Assembly (NCBI GenBank): GCA_039566865.1
Contig: CM076947.1
Location: 4,037,501-4,101,500, forward strand
Reading direction: 5' to 3'
DNA length: 64,000 nucleotides
Source: Aurelia coerulea
Taxonomy: Eukaryota; Cnidaria; Scyphozoa; Semaeostomeae; Ulmaridae
Part shown: positions 1 to 11,486 of the stretch, piece by piece
How the letters are laid out: the number at the start of each line of letters is the position of its first letter
Position numbering within the stretch: the first letter of the stretch is position 1
Position numbers and translations under genes: made by a program
Notes under the pieces: model-generated
Told to the model about the DNA's origin: nothing
Databases searched by the model: none
Seen by the model: the letters and a program-made list of their open reading frames with translations, nothing else

Positions 1-462
1 TATGAGACAGAATCTAGTATAGTATCCATTAATCTTTAATTGTTTCGTCTTTTCGTAAAATGTATGTATACAGTTTAATGTTTCATGTTTTTATATATTG
101 GCCATGAGGTAGTCATTGTATTTCGCTCCCCATGGTATCGTACCTGTAGTGTTGTATAGTAGTTTAGATAGGTATAGTAGAATGTAAGATTATTGTAAAA
201 TTTTATATTTGAATAAAAAAAAGAAATAAGAAGTTAATAGACAGTGATATAACTACAGTGGAGGTAATTGAACTAAAGTGGAGGTAATTGTGTTTGCTGA
301 CTCTGGTTTGGTGATGAGCAAATTAACTTACAAGCTTGAAATGTTGCCTGGAAATTTTTGATGGAACAATGCTGCCATGAAATGAGCCTTTGATAACTGT
401 TCCATAGTAAAGAGACATATTTCTTGTTGATGCATCTTGCTTGCATAGAAAACATTATAAAT
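1..462. other. gene-free AT-rich stretch
   Basis: No exon-like or motif-bearing reading frame is visible here. The only ORF is short, on the minus strand, without recognisable domain. The stretch ends where the first copy of a long direct repeat begins. Confidence 0.5.
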
Positions 463-826
463 TGTGTACATTGAGGCATTTTGCCTTAATGTAAGTTTAA
501 ATCAGGGAGCTAGGAGTTGGGCCTAAGTTGCATTTTGCTGAACATTGCTAAATGTCTCATTGCCTAGTCATACTTTGCATGGCAGTCACAAGGTACATCC
601 CCCGCACGTGTGCGTCATAATTGCATCATGTGTCTCACCTGACATCCTAGTTCCGGGTTCACATGTCGCAATCACTTATACGTAAGCAGCTTTCAGCCAA
701 TCAATTGATAGGACGTAATACCTCATTTCATATTTGGCTTGCCTTGCTGGCAGTATTTAAGTCTGTCCTTGTGTTCCTAAAAAATTAGTTCAGAAAATAT
801 TTGGCAGCAGTGCAGACTTCAATTTC
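463..826 (+). repeat. LTR-like direct repeat A, copy 1
   Basis: A 364-bp block that recurs almost unchanged at 3679-4040, about 3.2 kb downstream in the same orientation, with a handful of substitutions and two single-base indels. It starts TGTGTACATT and carries a TATTTAA box about 60 bp before its end, which fits a promoter in an LTR. It shares short blocks (TTGGGCCTAAGTTG and a CTGAAYATYGCTAA-like stretch) with the sequence just upstream of the gag-like ORF at 14000, which suggests LTRs of related retroelements. I found no target-site duplication, so the LTR reading is inference; the repetition itself is directly visible. Confidence 0.6.
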
Positions 827-2469
827 AGAAAAGCTTGGAATTTTACTGCAAACAAGTTGCGGCCCCCAATAGGCCTTCGGGCCTCTTGGGGGACCTTCCA
901 TTTTACAACGTTTTTTTTTCATTCAACTGCACTCGCACTGAGCAACAACAACAACTTCAACACGGCTGGCATCTTGATTCTGCTTCTCTTCTGGCCTACA
1001 TCAAATCTGCGATTTGTTTCATCATTCACTTATGACTTTCGTGGACCTTGCAAACATTTCTCCTGGCTTGATTACTGCCGCAACAAGCAGGGCGCTGTCC
1101 ATTGCTCTGTTCAGTACATGATGGAGAATTCCAAACGACTGCTGGCTTTGCACAACAATCTTCTTGATTTGGCAAACACTCAATCCACAAACTTTCCACT
1201 ATTTCCTGTTTCAATCGAGTCTTCGTACTTCACTGCAACATCCTCTTGGCACTCATGGTTGGTGGCTGCTTCACGTCAGCACGATGTCTTCAAAAGCCCA
1301 CACGATGGAGTATTCCGCATTTGCAATTGTCGACTCTGATGGCAAGAACGCACCCTCCAATCAAGTTTGTTGAACTTTGCTTCACGTTTTACAACTTTCT
1401 TAACTCCTCATTTTACTTAGATCTTTTTTAGCATCAAAAACTAGATATATCTATATATTGTTTAAAGTTTGCCACGCCTCTTCCAACAGCCGTACCGGAT
1501 AGGAATATGAAGTGAGATTCATTTAAACATCTCTGGTGAGACAAACTGAGGAGTATCTAATCCCATTGGCATGATGCCCACACCTGTGGGTGCCTAGCCT
1601 AGATTGGCCTAACTTTGCTATACCCTATATATTCACTGTATTGCCATATAATATGTGCTTCAGACAGGTAACTTTGTTTTCACTTTGGGAGCTGTTATCT
1701 ATCTCACTCCATGTTCCATCTGCGTTTTACAATTTCACCTACAGTACAGTATAGCCATTATTTTCTTAGCTTGCACCAGTTTCATGCCATAAGTATGTGT
1801 AAGTTTCTACAAGCCTTCAAGTAGCTGTCAATGCATTCCGCATTGCATTTTTATGGACGGTATGCTGACATGTCTATCCTGTTTTCCATCTAATACTCAC
1901 CCCTGCCTGTGTTGGTCCTATTCATACAGGTTTATAGCCTTGCGTTGCACCAAATCAAGCCGCGTCACAATTTGTGGCTCCACTACCTTGATGGTATCTC
2001 ATTGGGTTCAGTAGTCTTTATCAGAGGCATTGGAGGGCTTTCCCCTCACCTACCTACCTGTAGGGCAACCCCTCCCTGGAACCTACACCAATATGGACCA
2101 ATTTTTGGCCAGGCTTTAGCAATCTACGATGGCTCAACAACTAGGGTTACATGGGACTAGTTTCTAAACAGTTCCTAACATTGGGTATCTTTCATTCATT
2201 TAAAATATGGTCTGCTTCTCATCTTTTGCTACTTGATGGCTTGTTTTAACATTTATAGATCTGTGTATTAGGTACTCGTCCAACTTTGCCTTGCTCCATC
2301 CCAAAGCATGCTCATAGGGCATTTAATATGTTCACTGGTCAATTGCACACAAGATACAACATGCTTGTGCATTACCATACCTATATTCTATTTTCAATCC
2401 TATCTTCGGCTAAGCTATGTTTTACAGCTTTGGTATGGGGCAAGCCATCTGTCGTAGTTCGTATTTAGC
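827..2469. other. interior between A repeats, no supported gene
   Basis: Bounded by the two A repeats. The longest plus-strand frame (857-1339, 160 codons) has no recognisable domain and a biased, low-complexity composition. If the A repeats are LTRs this would be the interior of a non-autonomous element without gag or pol. Nothing else is visible. Confidence 0.4.
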
Positions 2470-2855
2470 AGGTTTGTGGTCCCCCTCTCAAAACCATTCG
2501 CATAGGTTTGTGGTCAACCTTTCAAAACCATTTTCGCATACAGGTTTGTGGTCCCCCTTCAAAAAAAAAAAACCATTTCGCATAAGGTTCGTGGTCCTTT
2601 CAAAACCATTTCGCATACAGGTTCGTGGTCCCCCTTCAAAAACCATTTCGCATAAGGTTTGTGGTCCTTTCAAAACCATCTCGCATACAGGTTCGTGGTC
2701 CCCCTTCTAAAACCATTTCGCATAAGGTTTGTGGTCCTTTATAAAACCATTTCGCATATAGGCTTGTGGTCCTTTCAAAACCATTTTACATACAGGTTTG
2801 TGGTCCCTCTTCAAACAAACATTCATGTATAGGTTTGTGGTCAACCTTTGCGTAT
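2470..2855 (+). repeat. tandem satellite, about 10-11 units of 33-43 bp
   Basis: Each unit opens with AGGTTYGTGGTC and continues into TCAAAACCATTTCGCATA. Unit starts can be read at about 2470, 2503, 2541, 2585, 2619, 2656, 2690, 2727, 2761, 2796 and 2832. In the middle, a 34-bp form (GTGGTCCTTTC) alternates with a 37-bp form (GTGGTCCCCCTTC), giving a 71-bp higher-order dimer. ORFs crossing the array on both strands are by-products of the repeat. Confidence 0.85.
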
Positions 2856-3487
2856 TGGGTTGCACTACTCCTTTAGAAGCATTTTGCATATTGGTTCCCA
2901 GTAACGTGGGCAGCACTTGCATTTTTGGTATAGGTTCAATATCTATCTTGTCAGTACAAATATTTGTAATAGGTTCATCAGCAACCCTCAACTGTCAAAA
3001 GCGCAAACAATGTGGCACCCTCCCAAAGAATTTTGCCTCATATCTTGTGGTAACCTGCACAACATAGGGGGGTGGTCACCCTCTACAGTCTTGTATTGCC
3101 AATTGATCATCAAGGCGCTTTTCTAAAAAGGCTATCTCAATCCCTCATATATAATTCTTTCTATTCATAATTCAAAATACGACTTTTCTGCAAGACCGGT
3201 TTACGAAACTATGCAACCCTCCAACTATAGCCATGGTAGTCCTACCCTCCCTTCACTAAAATATTCGGGATATACCTAATTCCCTTTTCGACAGTATCAT
3301 ACTGCCCCCGTTGGTATGGAAGATCCTGGGGTCAATATAGTACATATCCCCATTCTGCCTTTCACTCGCCTCCTTTAACTGAGGGATAACTATACTACCA
3401 ATAAATGTAATCATACTAGCACTCATATTAAACTCATAACAAGCTCTTTACATTCACAACACCCAGTCCACATTATCCTTTGGATTT
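2856..3487. other. gene-free stretch
   Basis: Lies between the satellite and repeat B. Short frames only, no domain, no splice pattern that I could support. Confidence 0.4.
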
Positions 3488-3677
3488 GGGGAATATTTCA
3501 TATTCATTCAAATTCAACATACAGTATTTAGGTATCTTAATTAGTGTTATTAGTGTAATTGTTCGTAATTGTTGTATTGGTATTGTTAATTGTATTGGGA
3601 GTAATTCTGTAGTTGTCTTTTGTAATGAATGACAACTTTGGCCCAACACTGTCTCTTTCTCATGGTCCTCTTATTTA
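3488..3677 (+). repeat. direct repeat B, copy 1
   Basis: A 190-bp block beginning GGGGAATATTTCATATTC and ending in TCATGGTCCTCTTATTT. It reappears at 4136-4325 with almost no change, and the two copies bracket the second A repeat. Confidence 0.8.
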
Positions 3678-3678
3678 A

Positions 3679-4040
3679 TGTGTACATTGAGGCATTTTGC
3701 CTTAATGTAAGTTTAAATCAGGGAGCTAGGAGTTGGGCCTAAGTTGCATTTTGCTGAACATTGCTAAATGTCTCATTGCCTAGTCATACTTTGCATGGCA
3801 GTCACACGGTACATCCCCCACACGCGTGCGTCATAATTGCATCATGTGTCTCACCTGACATCCTAGTGCCGGGTTCACATGTTGCAATCACTAATACGTA
3901 AGCAGCTTTCAGCCAATCAATTGATAGGACGTAATACCTCATTTCATATTTGGCTTGCCTTGCTGGCAGTATTAAAGTCTGTCCCTGTGCTCCTAAAATT
4001 AGTTCAGAAAATATTTGGCAGCAGTGCAGACTTCAATTTC
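3679..4040 (+). repeat. LTR-like direct repeat A, copy 2
   Basis: Second copy of the block at 463-826, 362 bp, same orientation. It follows copy 1 of repeat B by one base and is followed by about 95 bp of unique sequence and then copy 2 of B. The order B-A-spacer-B suggests a local duplication layered over an LTR-like element. It shows the TATTAAA variant of the TATA-like box. Confidence 0.6.
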
Positions 4041-4135
4041 CCCACCCACCCTTCCCTCTTTAGCCTATTTCAACATTTGACTACAAGAAGGGGCAGGGAA
4101 TATTTCATATTCATTTAATATTTCATGTTTAAAAA

Positions 4136-4325
4136 GGGGAATATTTCATATTCATTCAAATTCAACATACAGTATTTAGGTATCTTAATTAGTGTTATTA
4201 GTGTAATTGTTCGTAATTGTTGTATTGGTATTGTTAATTGTATTGGGAGTAATTCTGTAGTTGTCTTTTGTAATGAATGACAACTTTGGCCCAACACTGT
4301 CTCTTTCTCATGGTCCTCTGATTTA
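4136..4325 (+). repeat. direct repeat B, copy 2
   Basis: Same 190-bp sequence as 3488-3677, displaced by exactly 648 bp. Confidence 0.8.
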
Positions 4326-4654
4326 AATGAAAGCCAATAGTGCCGCATAAGTGCCGCTTCTGCAAATCATATTTCTGAGTAGTTTCTTTCAAAATCTTTC
4401 AGCTTGCTCTGTTTATAATCATTTTGCATAATGCGCATGCGCAGTATGACGTAATAAGGCGTTTGGCCTTTTTGGCCTCTTTCTGATCACGAATTGGCCT
4501 GTTTGTTGCCGGTCAAATCTGGCAACCCTGCCTCTGAACTATTCAGAACTATAGAAATTAAATAGGGTAAACAAAATGAAAGAACAAACCAACAAATCAA
4601 GATGTATGATATATGTTTATCATCGGAAAAAACATAAAGAAAAAAAAGGAAACA

Positions 4655-4860
4655 TGCTTGAAAAATAGTGGCATTAAGAGGGAGACCGAGACTCTCATCC
4701 TAGCAGCTCAAGAGCAAGCCATTAGGACAAACCTCATCAAAGCCAAAATCGACAAAACACAGGAGGACAGTATATGTAGAATGTGCGGTAAGGTTGATGA
4801 AACTATCAATCATCTCATCAGCGAATGTAGCAAAATGGCGCAGAAAGAATACAAATGTCC
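4655..4860 (+). pseudogene. C-terminal tail fragment of a non-LTR retrotransposon polymerase
   Basis: An open frame of about 65 codons reads RETETLILAAQEQAIRTN, then a Cys/His cluster of the form C-x2-C-x9-H-x4-C (CRMCGKVDET, INHLISEC), ending KMAQKEYK. This matches my memory of the region downstream of the reverse transcriptase in some LINE polyproteins of cnidarians. No RT core lies upstream, so it is a fragment. The family cannot be fixed from the tail alone. Confidence 0.5.
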
Positions 4861-4967
4861 AACTTTGTCCAATCCCCGCTGACCATCATTCGAGGGTTTA
4901 GATTCACTGATAACTGTTTAAGGATATCCTTATCTAGATCTTCTACCCGTCTTTTTATCCATTTTAC

Positions 4968-5033
4968 TTCCACTGCGAAGGAGAGCCAAGGCGGATCTTG
5001 TAAGATCCTCATAGGCTCTCCTTCGCAGTGGAA
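4968..5033. repeat. 20-bp perfect inverted repeat (hairpin)
   Basis: TTCCACTGCGAAGGAGAGCC at 4968-4987 is the exact reverse complement of 5014-5033, leaving a 26-nt loop with two GATC sites. It lies at the left edge of the GATC-dense patch. Confidence 0.85.
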
Positions 5034-5230
5034 AGTAAGTCTGCACGCAGGCTAAATCAACGTCTGATAGGATCCTTGAGATCTTATTCAAGATCCTATC
5101 AGATTTTGTACAGGATCCTGGGCAATCAGATCCTATAGATAAGATCTGTACAGGATCTTGTGCAGGATCTTGATAAGATCCTGTAGGATCTTGAAGCAAG
5201 ATCCTACTCAAGGTTTTTTTTGGATCCTAA
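4994..5230 (+). repeat. GATC-dense degenerate repeat patch
   Basis: I count about fourteen GATC tetramers in about 240 bp, mostly within degenerate words such as AAGATCCTA, CAGGATCTTG and AGGATCCT, in both orientations. About one would be expected by chance. It is a decayed short-unit repeat with no open frame of interest. Confidence 0.7.
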
Positions 5231-5233
5231 AGC

Positions 5234-5543
5234 AATTTTCACCAGGATATGGACAGGAATGGCCTATTTTGTAGACAATTTCCTTCAAATGAAATTGTGT
5301 GACCAATTTCACACATTGAGCAGTGACCAATCTCACAGCCAATTTAATTGCTTGTGAAATTGGCTGACCACTTGTCACCCAAGATGAATTTCAAGAGGAA
5401 TTGTCCAATTTCACTAGTGTAGTAACTAGCTGACCGCTTTCCATTTTGTGCCAACTTTCACAGCCAATTTCATAGCTAATTTCACAGCCTATTTCACCAT
5501 TGTTTTACCTGTGTGTGTCATATTTAATATATATTATTTAATA
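5234..5543. other. gene-free stretch with TTTCACAGCCAATTT words
   Basis: Contains several imperfect copies of AATTTCACAG / CCAATTTCAC between 5280 and 5510, a weak interspersed repeat. No gene seen. Confidence 0.4.
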
Positions 5544-5544
5544 T

Positions 5545-6274
5545 ACCGGGTGAGTCAGAAAAAACGTGGGGTGTTTGGCGCATTGTGACGTCGCGTTCAG
5601 CAACCCGATCGTAGCGAACTAGATTTTTTCTTGCTGCCAGAGGTCTAACTTAGATCATAAGCCTTTCCCCATCGAAATCGGTCACTTCATGTATTAATTA
5701 GAAAATATTTTCTTCGTAAGACGTTGTATGGGAGTTTTGCAAACTTATGAAATCTTTGATGGAGCCCCTTCAGCATTTTATCCTTGCCAAAGCTGCAGGT
5801 ACACGTGGTATTATCAGGGGAGAATGAAATAGTTTTTTCATGAAACATCGTTTTGATCTTGTTGAAATAAATCTCTTTACAACACAAAGCAGCATGCGTT
5901 TTTACTGTCTCTCAAATATATTCTCTTTGCAGGACAAGTTATGACGTGACAAGGAATCCCAGGGGAGAAAACACTATTTCTGAACTGTTTCATGCTCCCA
6001 AGATAATACCACGTGTACCTGCAGCTTTAGCAAGGCTAAAATGCTGAAGGGGCTTGGTTAAAGGTTTCCTCAGTTTGCAAGACTCCCATACAAATATTTT
6101 AGGAAGAAAAGCTTTGTTAAATAATGAATCGCATGACCGATTTCGATGGGGAAAAGTTTACGATCTAAGTCAGATTTATGGCTGCTCCGAATAATTTAGT
6201 TCACAACGGTAGGGTGGCTAAACGCGACGTCACAGTCCGTCAAACGCCCCACGTTTTTTCTGACTCACCCGGTA
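5545..6274. mobile_element. foldback MITE, family TACCGGGTGAGTC, copy 1
   Basis: The ends read ACCGGGTGAGTCAGAAAAAA and its reverse complement, preceded and followed by TAT-type sequence, which fits a TA target as in Tc1/mariner elements. The two halves are also inverted copies of each other (for example the AGGTACACGTGGTATTATC block and its complement), so the single strand would fold into a long hairpin. A second copy of very similar size lies at 47381-48108. The frame on the minus strand near 5700-5890 is shared with that copy only because the DNA is shared; it is not a gene. Confidence 0.85.
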
Positions 6275-6513
6275 TATATACTAAGTAGCCCTTCAGCACA
6301 AGTGCTGGCTTTCATGGGGCCCTCCCATAAAATGAATTACAAATTAAATTACAAAACTAAATTGCCAAATCATTACATTAAAAACTATATTGCCACATCG
6401 TACTTTACAACCTAAACTCCTATTTACAATATTGTTAAAATTTACAGTAAAAGAAAAAGAGTTAACCCTAAATCATCGATGCCTAAATCAAGCTTAGGTA
6501 GGATGCCAGGCCC

Positions 6514-6640
6514 CTAGGAAGCGGGGGGCCATGGGGGCTCAAGCCTTCCCAATACTTTTGAAAAAACGATGGTGCTACGTCGCAAACATTAATTAGATGT
6601 ATTGTTCTCTATTGTGTTAAGAACAATTGTCCCCCAATCC
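6514..6640. repeat. dispersed repeat related to 42184-42300
   Basis: The block with TAGGAAGCGGG, ACGATGGTGCTACGTC, TGTATTGTTCTCTATTGTGTTAAG matches a block near 42184-42300 with scattered substitutions. No coding content. Boundaries are approximate. Confidence 0.55.
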
Positions 6641-6649
6641 AAAGCTGCA

Positions 6650-6907
6650 TCCTACAGCCCTGGAGGATGCTTGCTTTTGCTCAGCTGAAAGGCCATTCCA
6701 CAACTTTGCTCCTCTGAAAGTGAAGCATTTTTGTCCACCTGCTGTCTTCTTGATAGGTAGCCTTAAGGTAACTCTGCTTTCCGCTCTAGTGCACAGCGAG
6801 ATGCCGTTTCGCAAAATCACCCTCCTCAAAAAACAGTTAATTTCTCCAATATTATTTGGTCTATCGAAAAGCGGTAAAAAGGATGTTGTTCTGTATAATC
6901 TGGGCAA
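6650..6907 (-). pseudogene. LINE reverse transcriptase C-terminal remnant
   Basis: The minus-strand frame contains LRLPIKKTAGGQKCF followed by TFRGAKLWNGLS, the pattern found at the very end of CR1/L2-type LINE proteins; compare the related tail GQKLFAYRGAKVWSDL at about 32900-32960 in this window. Only the tail is present. Part of it lies inside the inverted repeat that starts at 6762. Confidence 0.5.
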
Positions 6908-7930
6908 TCAAAAGATGTATAAATCGCAATGTTTCCGTCAACCCTGGCTTCGCAAATCCTTGCTCAAATCTTTTTGCTGATTTCAGAAAAGTGGATTTAC
7001 CTCCAAAACTACTCGAAAAAGTTTCGATTTTTTTTCGCTCCATCATCAGCTAAGTAGTTGATCTACAACTTTGCCAAGTCTGATTGAAAAAGCTAGGCTA
7101 TATTTCCTGCAATCAAATTTTACATTTCTGTTTACTTTTCAACATCGAAGGGGAAAAGCGTTGGTCAACAGTTTAGCCCATGCAGAACAATTTGAACGCC
7201 CGTAGAATGTTTTTGCAAAAAAATTAGTTCTTGATCTAAGATCTATGCTCATTGTGGACTCTAAAAAGAAATTGATAATCTGTGAATGCTTACGAAAGTC
7301 TCGAAAGACACCCAAAGCATGGTTTCGTGAAGCTGCTGGTAAAAATCAGTAATTTTTAATCAATAGATGCAAATGATACTTTTACAAGCGCACTAAGGAT
7401 GTCTTTTGAGACCTGCGTATGGTATTCCCAAAAGATGACGTTCTCTTGTTTGCCAATGGAAAAACTTCTTAAAGTTATTTCAAGCCTGAGCTTATGCAAG
7501 CGTGCTTCATAGCATGGTAATCTGTTGACCAAGGGTTCTCCATTTCGCTGTCGAAAAGTAAACAGAAATACGAAATTCGATTGCAGGAAATCTAGCCTAG
7601 CTTTTTCAATCAGACTTGGCAAAGTTGTAGATCAACAAGCCAGCTGATGATGGAGCAAAAAAAATCGAAACTTTTTCGAGTAGTTTTGGAGGTAAATCCA
7701 CTTTTCTGAAATCAGCAAAAAGATTTGAGCAAGGATTTGTGAAGCCAGGGTTGACGGAAACATTGCGATTTATACATCTTTCGATTGCCCAGATTATACA
7801 GAACAACATCCTTTTCACCGCTTTTTGATAGGCGGAATGGTATTGGAGAAATTAACTGTTTTCTGAGGAGAGTGGTTTTGCGAAACGGCATCTCGCTGTG
7901 CGCTAGAGCGGAAAGCAGAGTTACCTTAAG
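6762..7930. repeat. long imperfect inverted repeat, arms about 420 bp
   Basis: The left arm (about 6762-7185, starting CTTAAGGTAACTCTG) is the reverse complement of the right arm (about 7510-7930, ending ACTTTAAGG-type sequence TTACCTTAAG) with perhaps 10-15 percent mismatch, separated by about 320 bp. The left arm extends into the LINE tail at 6650-6907, the right arm does not. I see no clear target duplication, so this may be an inverted duplication of a LINE 3' segment rather than a MITE. ORFs inside are mirror images. Confidence 0.7.
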
Positions 7931-8470
7931 TCTATTTTGGTAGTGCAGACTGAGGCTACGGGAGGAGCATTCTGAATTTTTTATGAGAAGGTTACACAAG
8001 TATTGTGAGCCAACCCATTTAGGGATTTGAAGACCATTGTTCTAGACTCATTTTGAATGAGTCCCTGAATGGTCATCCAACCCAGCCCTTCAATAAGTGG
8101 TCTGTCTGGGGCATTGTAGATGCTGTTTGTTACAATTCTTGCAGCAGGTTTGTGAAGCTTTTGAAACTGAATTCAGTTCAGATGAGCCTGCACAGCACCA
8201 GACAGTATCCAAAGAGGAGCACCACAATACCAATGTGCAGTAGAGAGATTCAAAGATTCTCTTGGTAGGAATGATTTGGCACACTTCAAAACGAATACTG
8301 CCCTAGAAACCTGCACAGAGAACGTCTTCCCTGTCCTTGAAAAATATTTCATACAATAAAGTAGGACTATCACAAGATATAGCTTTTGATTATTCATGCC
8401 ACAAATAATTTTCATCACTTCTCTCCTGAAGAATGGACAGACGCATAATAGTATCATGGCATACTTTTTT

Positions 8471-8767
8471 TAGCAAATTTTTTGGTCCCTGCCATGAATA
8501 AACTTTGAAGATCAATAACATAAATTGACAGTAATTTTGTATGATTTTTTGGAGATTCTCTATTAATGGCTCTCTTGAATAACATGGCCTTAAATTGAAT
8601 TTTAGAAGTAGAACTTTTCTAGCAAATTTTTTGGTCCCTGCCACAAATAACTACAGAGAAAATTTGAAGATCAATAACATAAATTGATAGTAATTTTTTT
8701 GTGATTTTTTGGAGATTCTTTATTAATGGCTCTCTTGAATTGGTCTTAAATTGAATTTTAGGAGTTG
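8471..8767 (+). repeat. two-copy tandem duplication, 149-bp period
   Basis: TAGCAAATTTTTTGGTCCCT starts at 8471 and again at 8620; both units continue through AAGATCAATAACATAAATTG and GAGATTCT, TATTAATGGCTCTCTTGAAT with several substitutions and small indels. Non-coding. Confidence 0.8.
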
Positions 8768-10881
8768 AAATTGTTCAAATATATCATACATATATATCAT
8801 ACGTAAACATATATATTTATAATCAAAACAAAGCAAGGGACATTTTACAGTATTTTGACATCATCAACTTGTTATGACGGTATTGCCAGGCTTCAAATAT
8901 TTTGAATTAGTATCTTAAGATATCTGCCATGTTTCAAAGAGTAAAAACACAAATTGGGGAGAAATAGGATTCAACTTCAGACTTGCATCATGATTTCTGT
9001 TGTTATGTCATCCCCACCTCCTCCCATTTTGGGACAATTTTTGAATCTTGAAAAGAAAACTGCCTCTGCATATTTACTGTGTGTTTATGCTCAAAATACC
9101 ATGTAGCCAGAATTTTCTCCCCATGGAGATTATTTTTTGCAGCATGGCAATACTTATCAAATATCACTTTGCAGAATGCGGAAGACAACAGGGAAAAAAC
9201 AGTTTTCAGGCTCTTAGTATTTCATACAGTACCACAGTACCTTATAAGCAATATTATCAAGTTAAATGAAAGATAGATGTCCAGTGAAGGTTGGTTCACA
9301 TAAAATGCGTTCATTAGTAATGAGTATCAACATAATTTTGCAGACAACAAGATGGAATATATCTAAAAAACCCAGAACTGCTACCAGTAGAGCATTCACA
9401 ACTACACAAAGGGGGGATTAAAAATTAAATTTGATGATAACAAAACAATGAAATATTGCAAATTTCTGAAAATTAAATATTCCCCCAAGAGCATTTGTGG
9501 ATCATACTTTGCAGAAAAAACCTATTTTAAATAGGTGTTAGTATCAGACTTCAGAGGTAATTTTGTTTGCCAAAAAATGGTAGGTCATGATAACAGATGT
9601 AGCTGGAGAAAATTTGAAGATATGTGGAGATTATTACAAATTTATTCACATTTTTGCCTTACCCCTTTTACCCCAAGCTGCCCCATTTTACTCATATCTA
9701 ACAAGGTTTGATATCAGGTTAAAGAGAATCAATGGAGATAAAAGCCGTGCACAGGGGTCTGGGTATTCTATTATCAACTATTAACTATTTACATATTTGA
9801 TGATGTCCACTACAGTGCATATGATTTGTTCTATTTACAGATTACCTCCACTTGGCTCCATTAAATTTTTTTTATAAAAAGCATCTTCTCTGTATTCTTT
9901 CTTTTTGCATCTGCATTACTGTACTTCAGAGATCCTATAGTCTTCCACCTCCTTCACTTCAGGTATATACTGTAATTGTAATACACCTGTTGGCAAATCA
10001 AAAATTATGTGATAGGATGTGTTTCTTTCATAAGAAGCTGCTAACTAAAGTCGACCCTCAAACGTTAATTTCACAGCCTGCATGAAAGCAAAATTTCACT
10101 ATTTCACAACATTGGCAACAGTCATCCTGTCACTGCAGCTGGAAGTTTTGAAGTACAAGTAGCACACTGTCTGGCAAGAAGTGCCCCTGAAAACACTCTG
10201 TAAACCCACACACACTTTAAAAAAAAGTCCAAAAATCAACTCCCCCCTCAAGGTCGCCCCTGGTTCACACATAGTTTCAAGTCAGTGTGGTGTGGTGCCT
10301 TCTTATTTTCTTTGAGTGAATTTAGGCCTAACAGACTGTTAGCAGCTCCATTCGCAGTCAAAGACGAGTCACGAAGGAAAAACGTATTGAATGAGATCCT
10401 AAAGGATCCCATGACACTTACCTGACAATTAATTAACGATGGTAACCAAAGACCAAAGCAACAGTTGAGTGTCTTGAGTAGAGCAAAGCTTGCTGTGTTG
10501 TGTGATCGTTCTGATATTCTCACTTGAAACTTGAAAAGCCAAAGCCAAAAAGGCGCTGTTCAGTATATTAACTACTTTAGTCCCGGTCTCCACTCCATTT
10601 ATTGAATTGAATTAAAGTTGAAGTCGATTCTCGAGTCACTCTGGCAATGAATGAAAGTACAACAAATGTAGTAAGTGCCCTGCTTCATATCCAATGTCGT
10701 ATTCCGGTAGTCCGGCTTTTCACTTATGCCATTCTAGATTCCACCTTTTCGCGTGGAGCAGCTGGCTTGCAGGAATTAGTCTCACAATAATGTATGTTTG
10801 ATTATGAGTCCTTCGTTGAAGCGGAATGGGTAGTGTGGGGGGAGGGGGTAATGGAGCAAAAACAAGGACGAAATATCATAA
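8768..10881. other. gene-free stretch of about 2.1 kb
   Basis: AT-rich. Short frames at 9048-9276, 9587-9784 and 10248-10523 have no motif, no paralogue elsewhere in the window and no convincing splice context. I cannot name any gene here. Confidence 0.4.
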
Positions 10882-11486
10882 GTCTAGGTCAAGGGGATCC
10901 TGCCGATCTAAAGAATGTTCGTGAAAACGATTTCAAGAGGAACCTTCAAAATTCTCTTTTACATAAGTATTATTCCGTTTTGATTATGGTTTCAAAGAAC
11001 ACTTTACGTCATGCTTATTCACTTTGGTGTCCTGTCACCCACTCTAAAAGCTGACCGTTCCAAGGGTCAAAAGTGAAGAATAATGTTGAACAGTTTGCGG
11101 TCCACATATTTGTAAATAACGTATCAAAGAATGCAACCATATGGAATGTGACTCCCTCGATTGAGTACGAAGGCGCATGAATTGTATGCGAAGGAGCGTG
11201 TGGCGTATGTACATTTGTGGTTTGTTTAGGAAATCATACTCAACTTGTTTTGCGAGACTCAGATGACTGCTCGGCCCTTCGAAGTTCTCTCACTTTGCTT
11301 GAAAGGAGTTTCTTAAGCTCTTGGAGGCTTCAAACATTGTGATCTTTCGATTGAACGGCGCCGTTCGGATCATTTTAAATGCGGGAATAGCCAGACAGTT
11401 ATGAAACAAAGAAATACCTACATATGTGGGGGCCGAGGGCCGAGTGCCATAGTGCCGAGGGGCCGGGGCCGGTGATCTCTAATAGC
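10882..11486. mobile_element. partial copy of the MULE-type foldback element
   Basis: From AGGTCAAGGGGATCCTGCCGA to the terminal GATCTCTAATAGCG this matches the right part of the complete element at 48140-49326, including the purine-rich GGCCGAGGGCCGAG terminal segment. The left terminal arm is missing, so the copy is truncated. The 87-codon frame at 10794-11054 crosses the element edge and is not supported as a gene. Confidence 0.75.

Noticed and set aside
857..1339. 160-codon plus-strand ORF as a gag gene
   Set aside because: No Cys/His finger, coiled coil or similarity to other gag-like segments in the window; the start is plausible but nothing else is.
2470..2855. A CRISPR-like array
   Set aside because: Units are contiguous and degenerate with no unique spacers; this is a satellite in a eukaryotic context.
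2417..2991. ORFs on both strands across the satellite
   Set aside because: They consist of the repeat read as protein and have no unique coding sequence.
5687..5887. Conserved minus-strand ORF shared with 47481-47723
   Set aside because: Both lie in copies of the same foldback MITE; the frame is kept only because the DNA is recent and similar.
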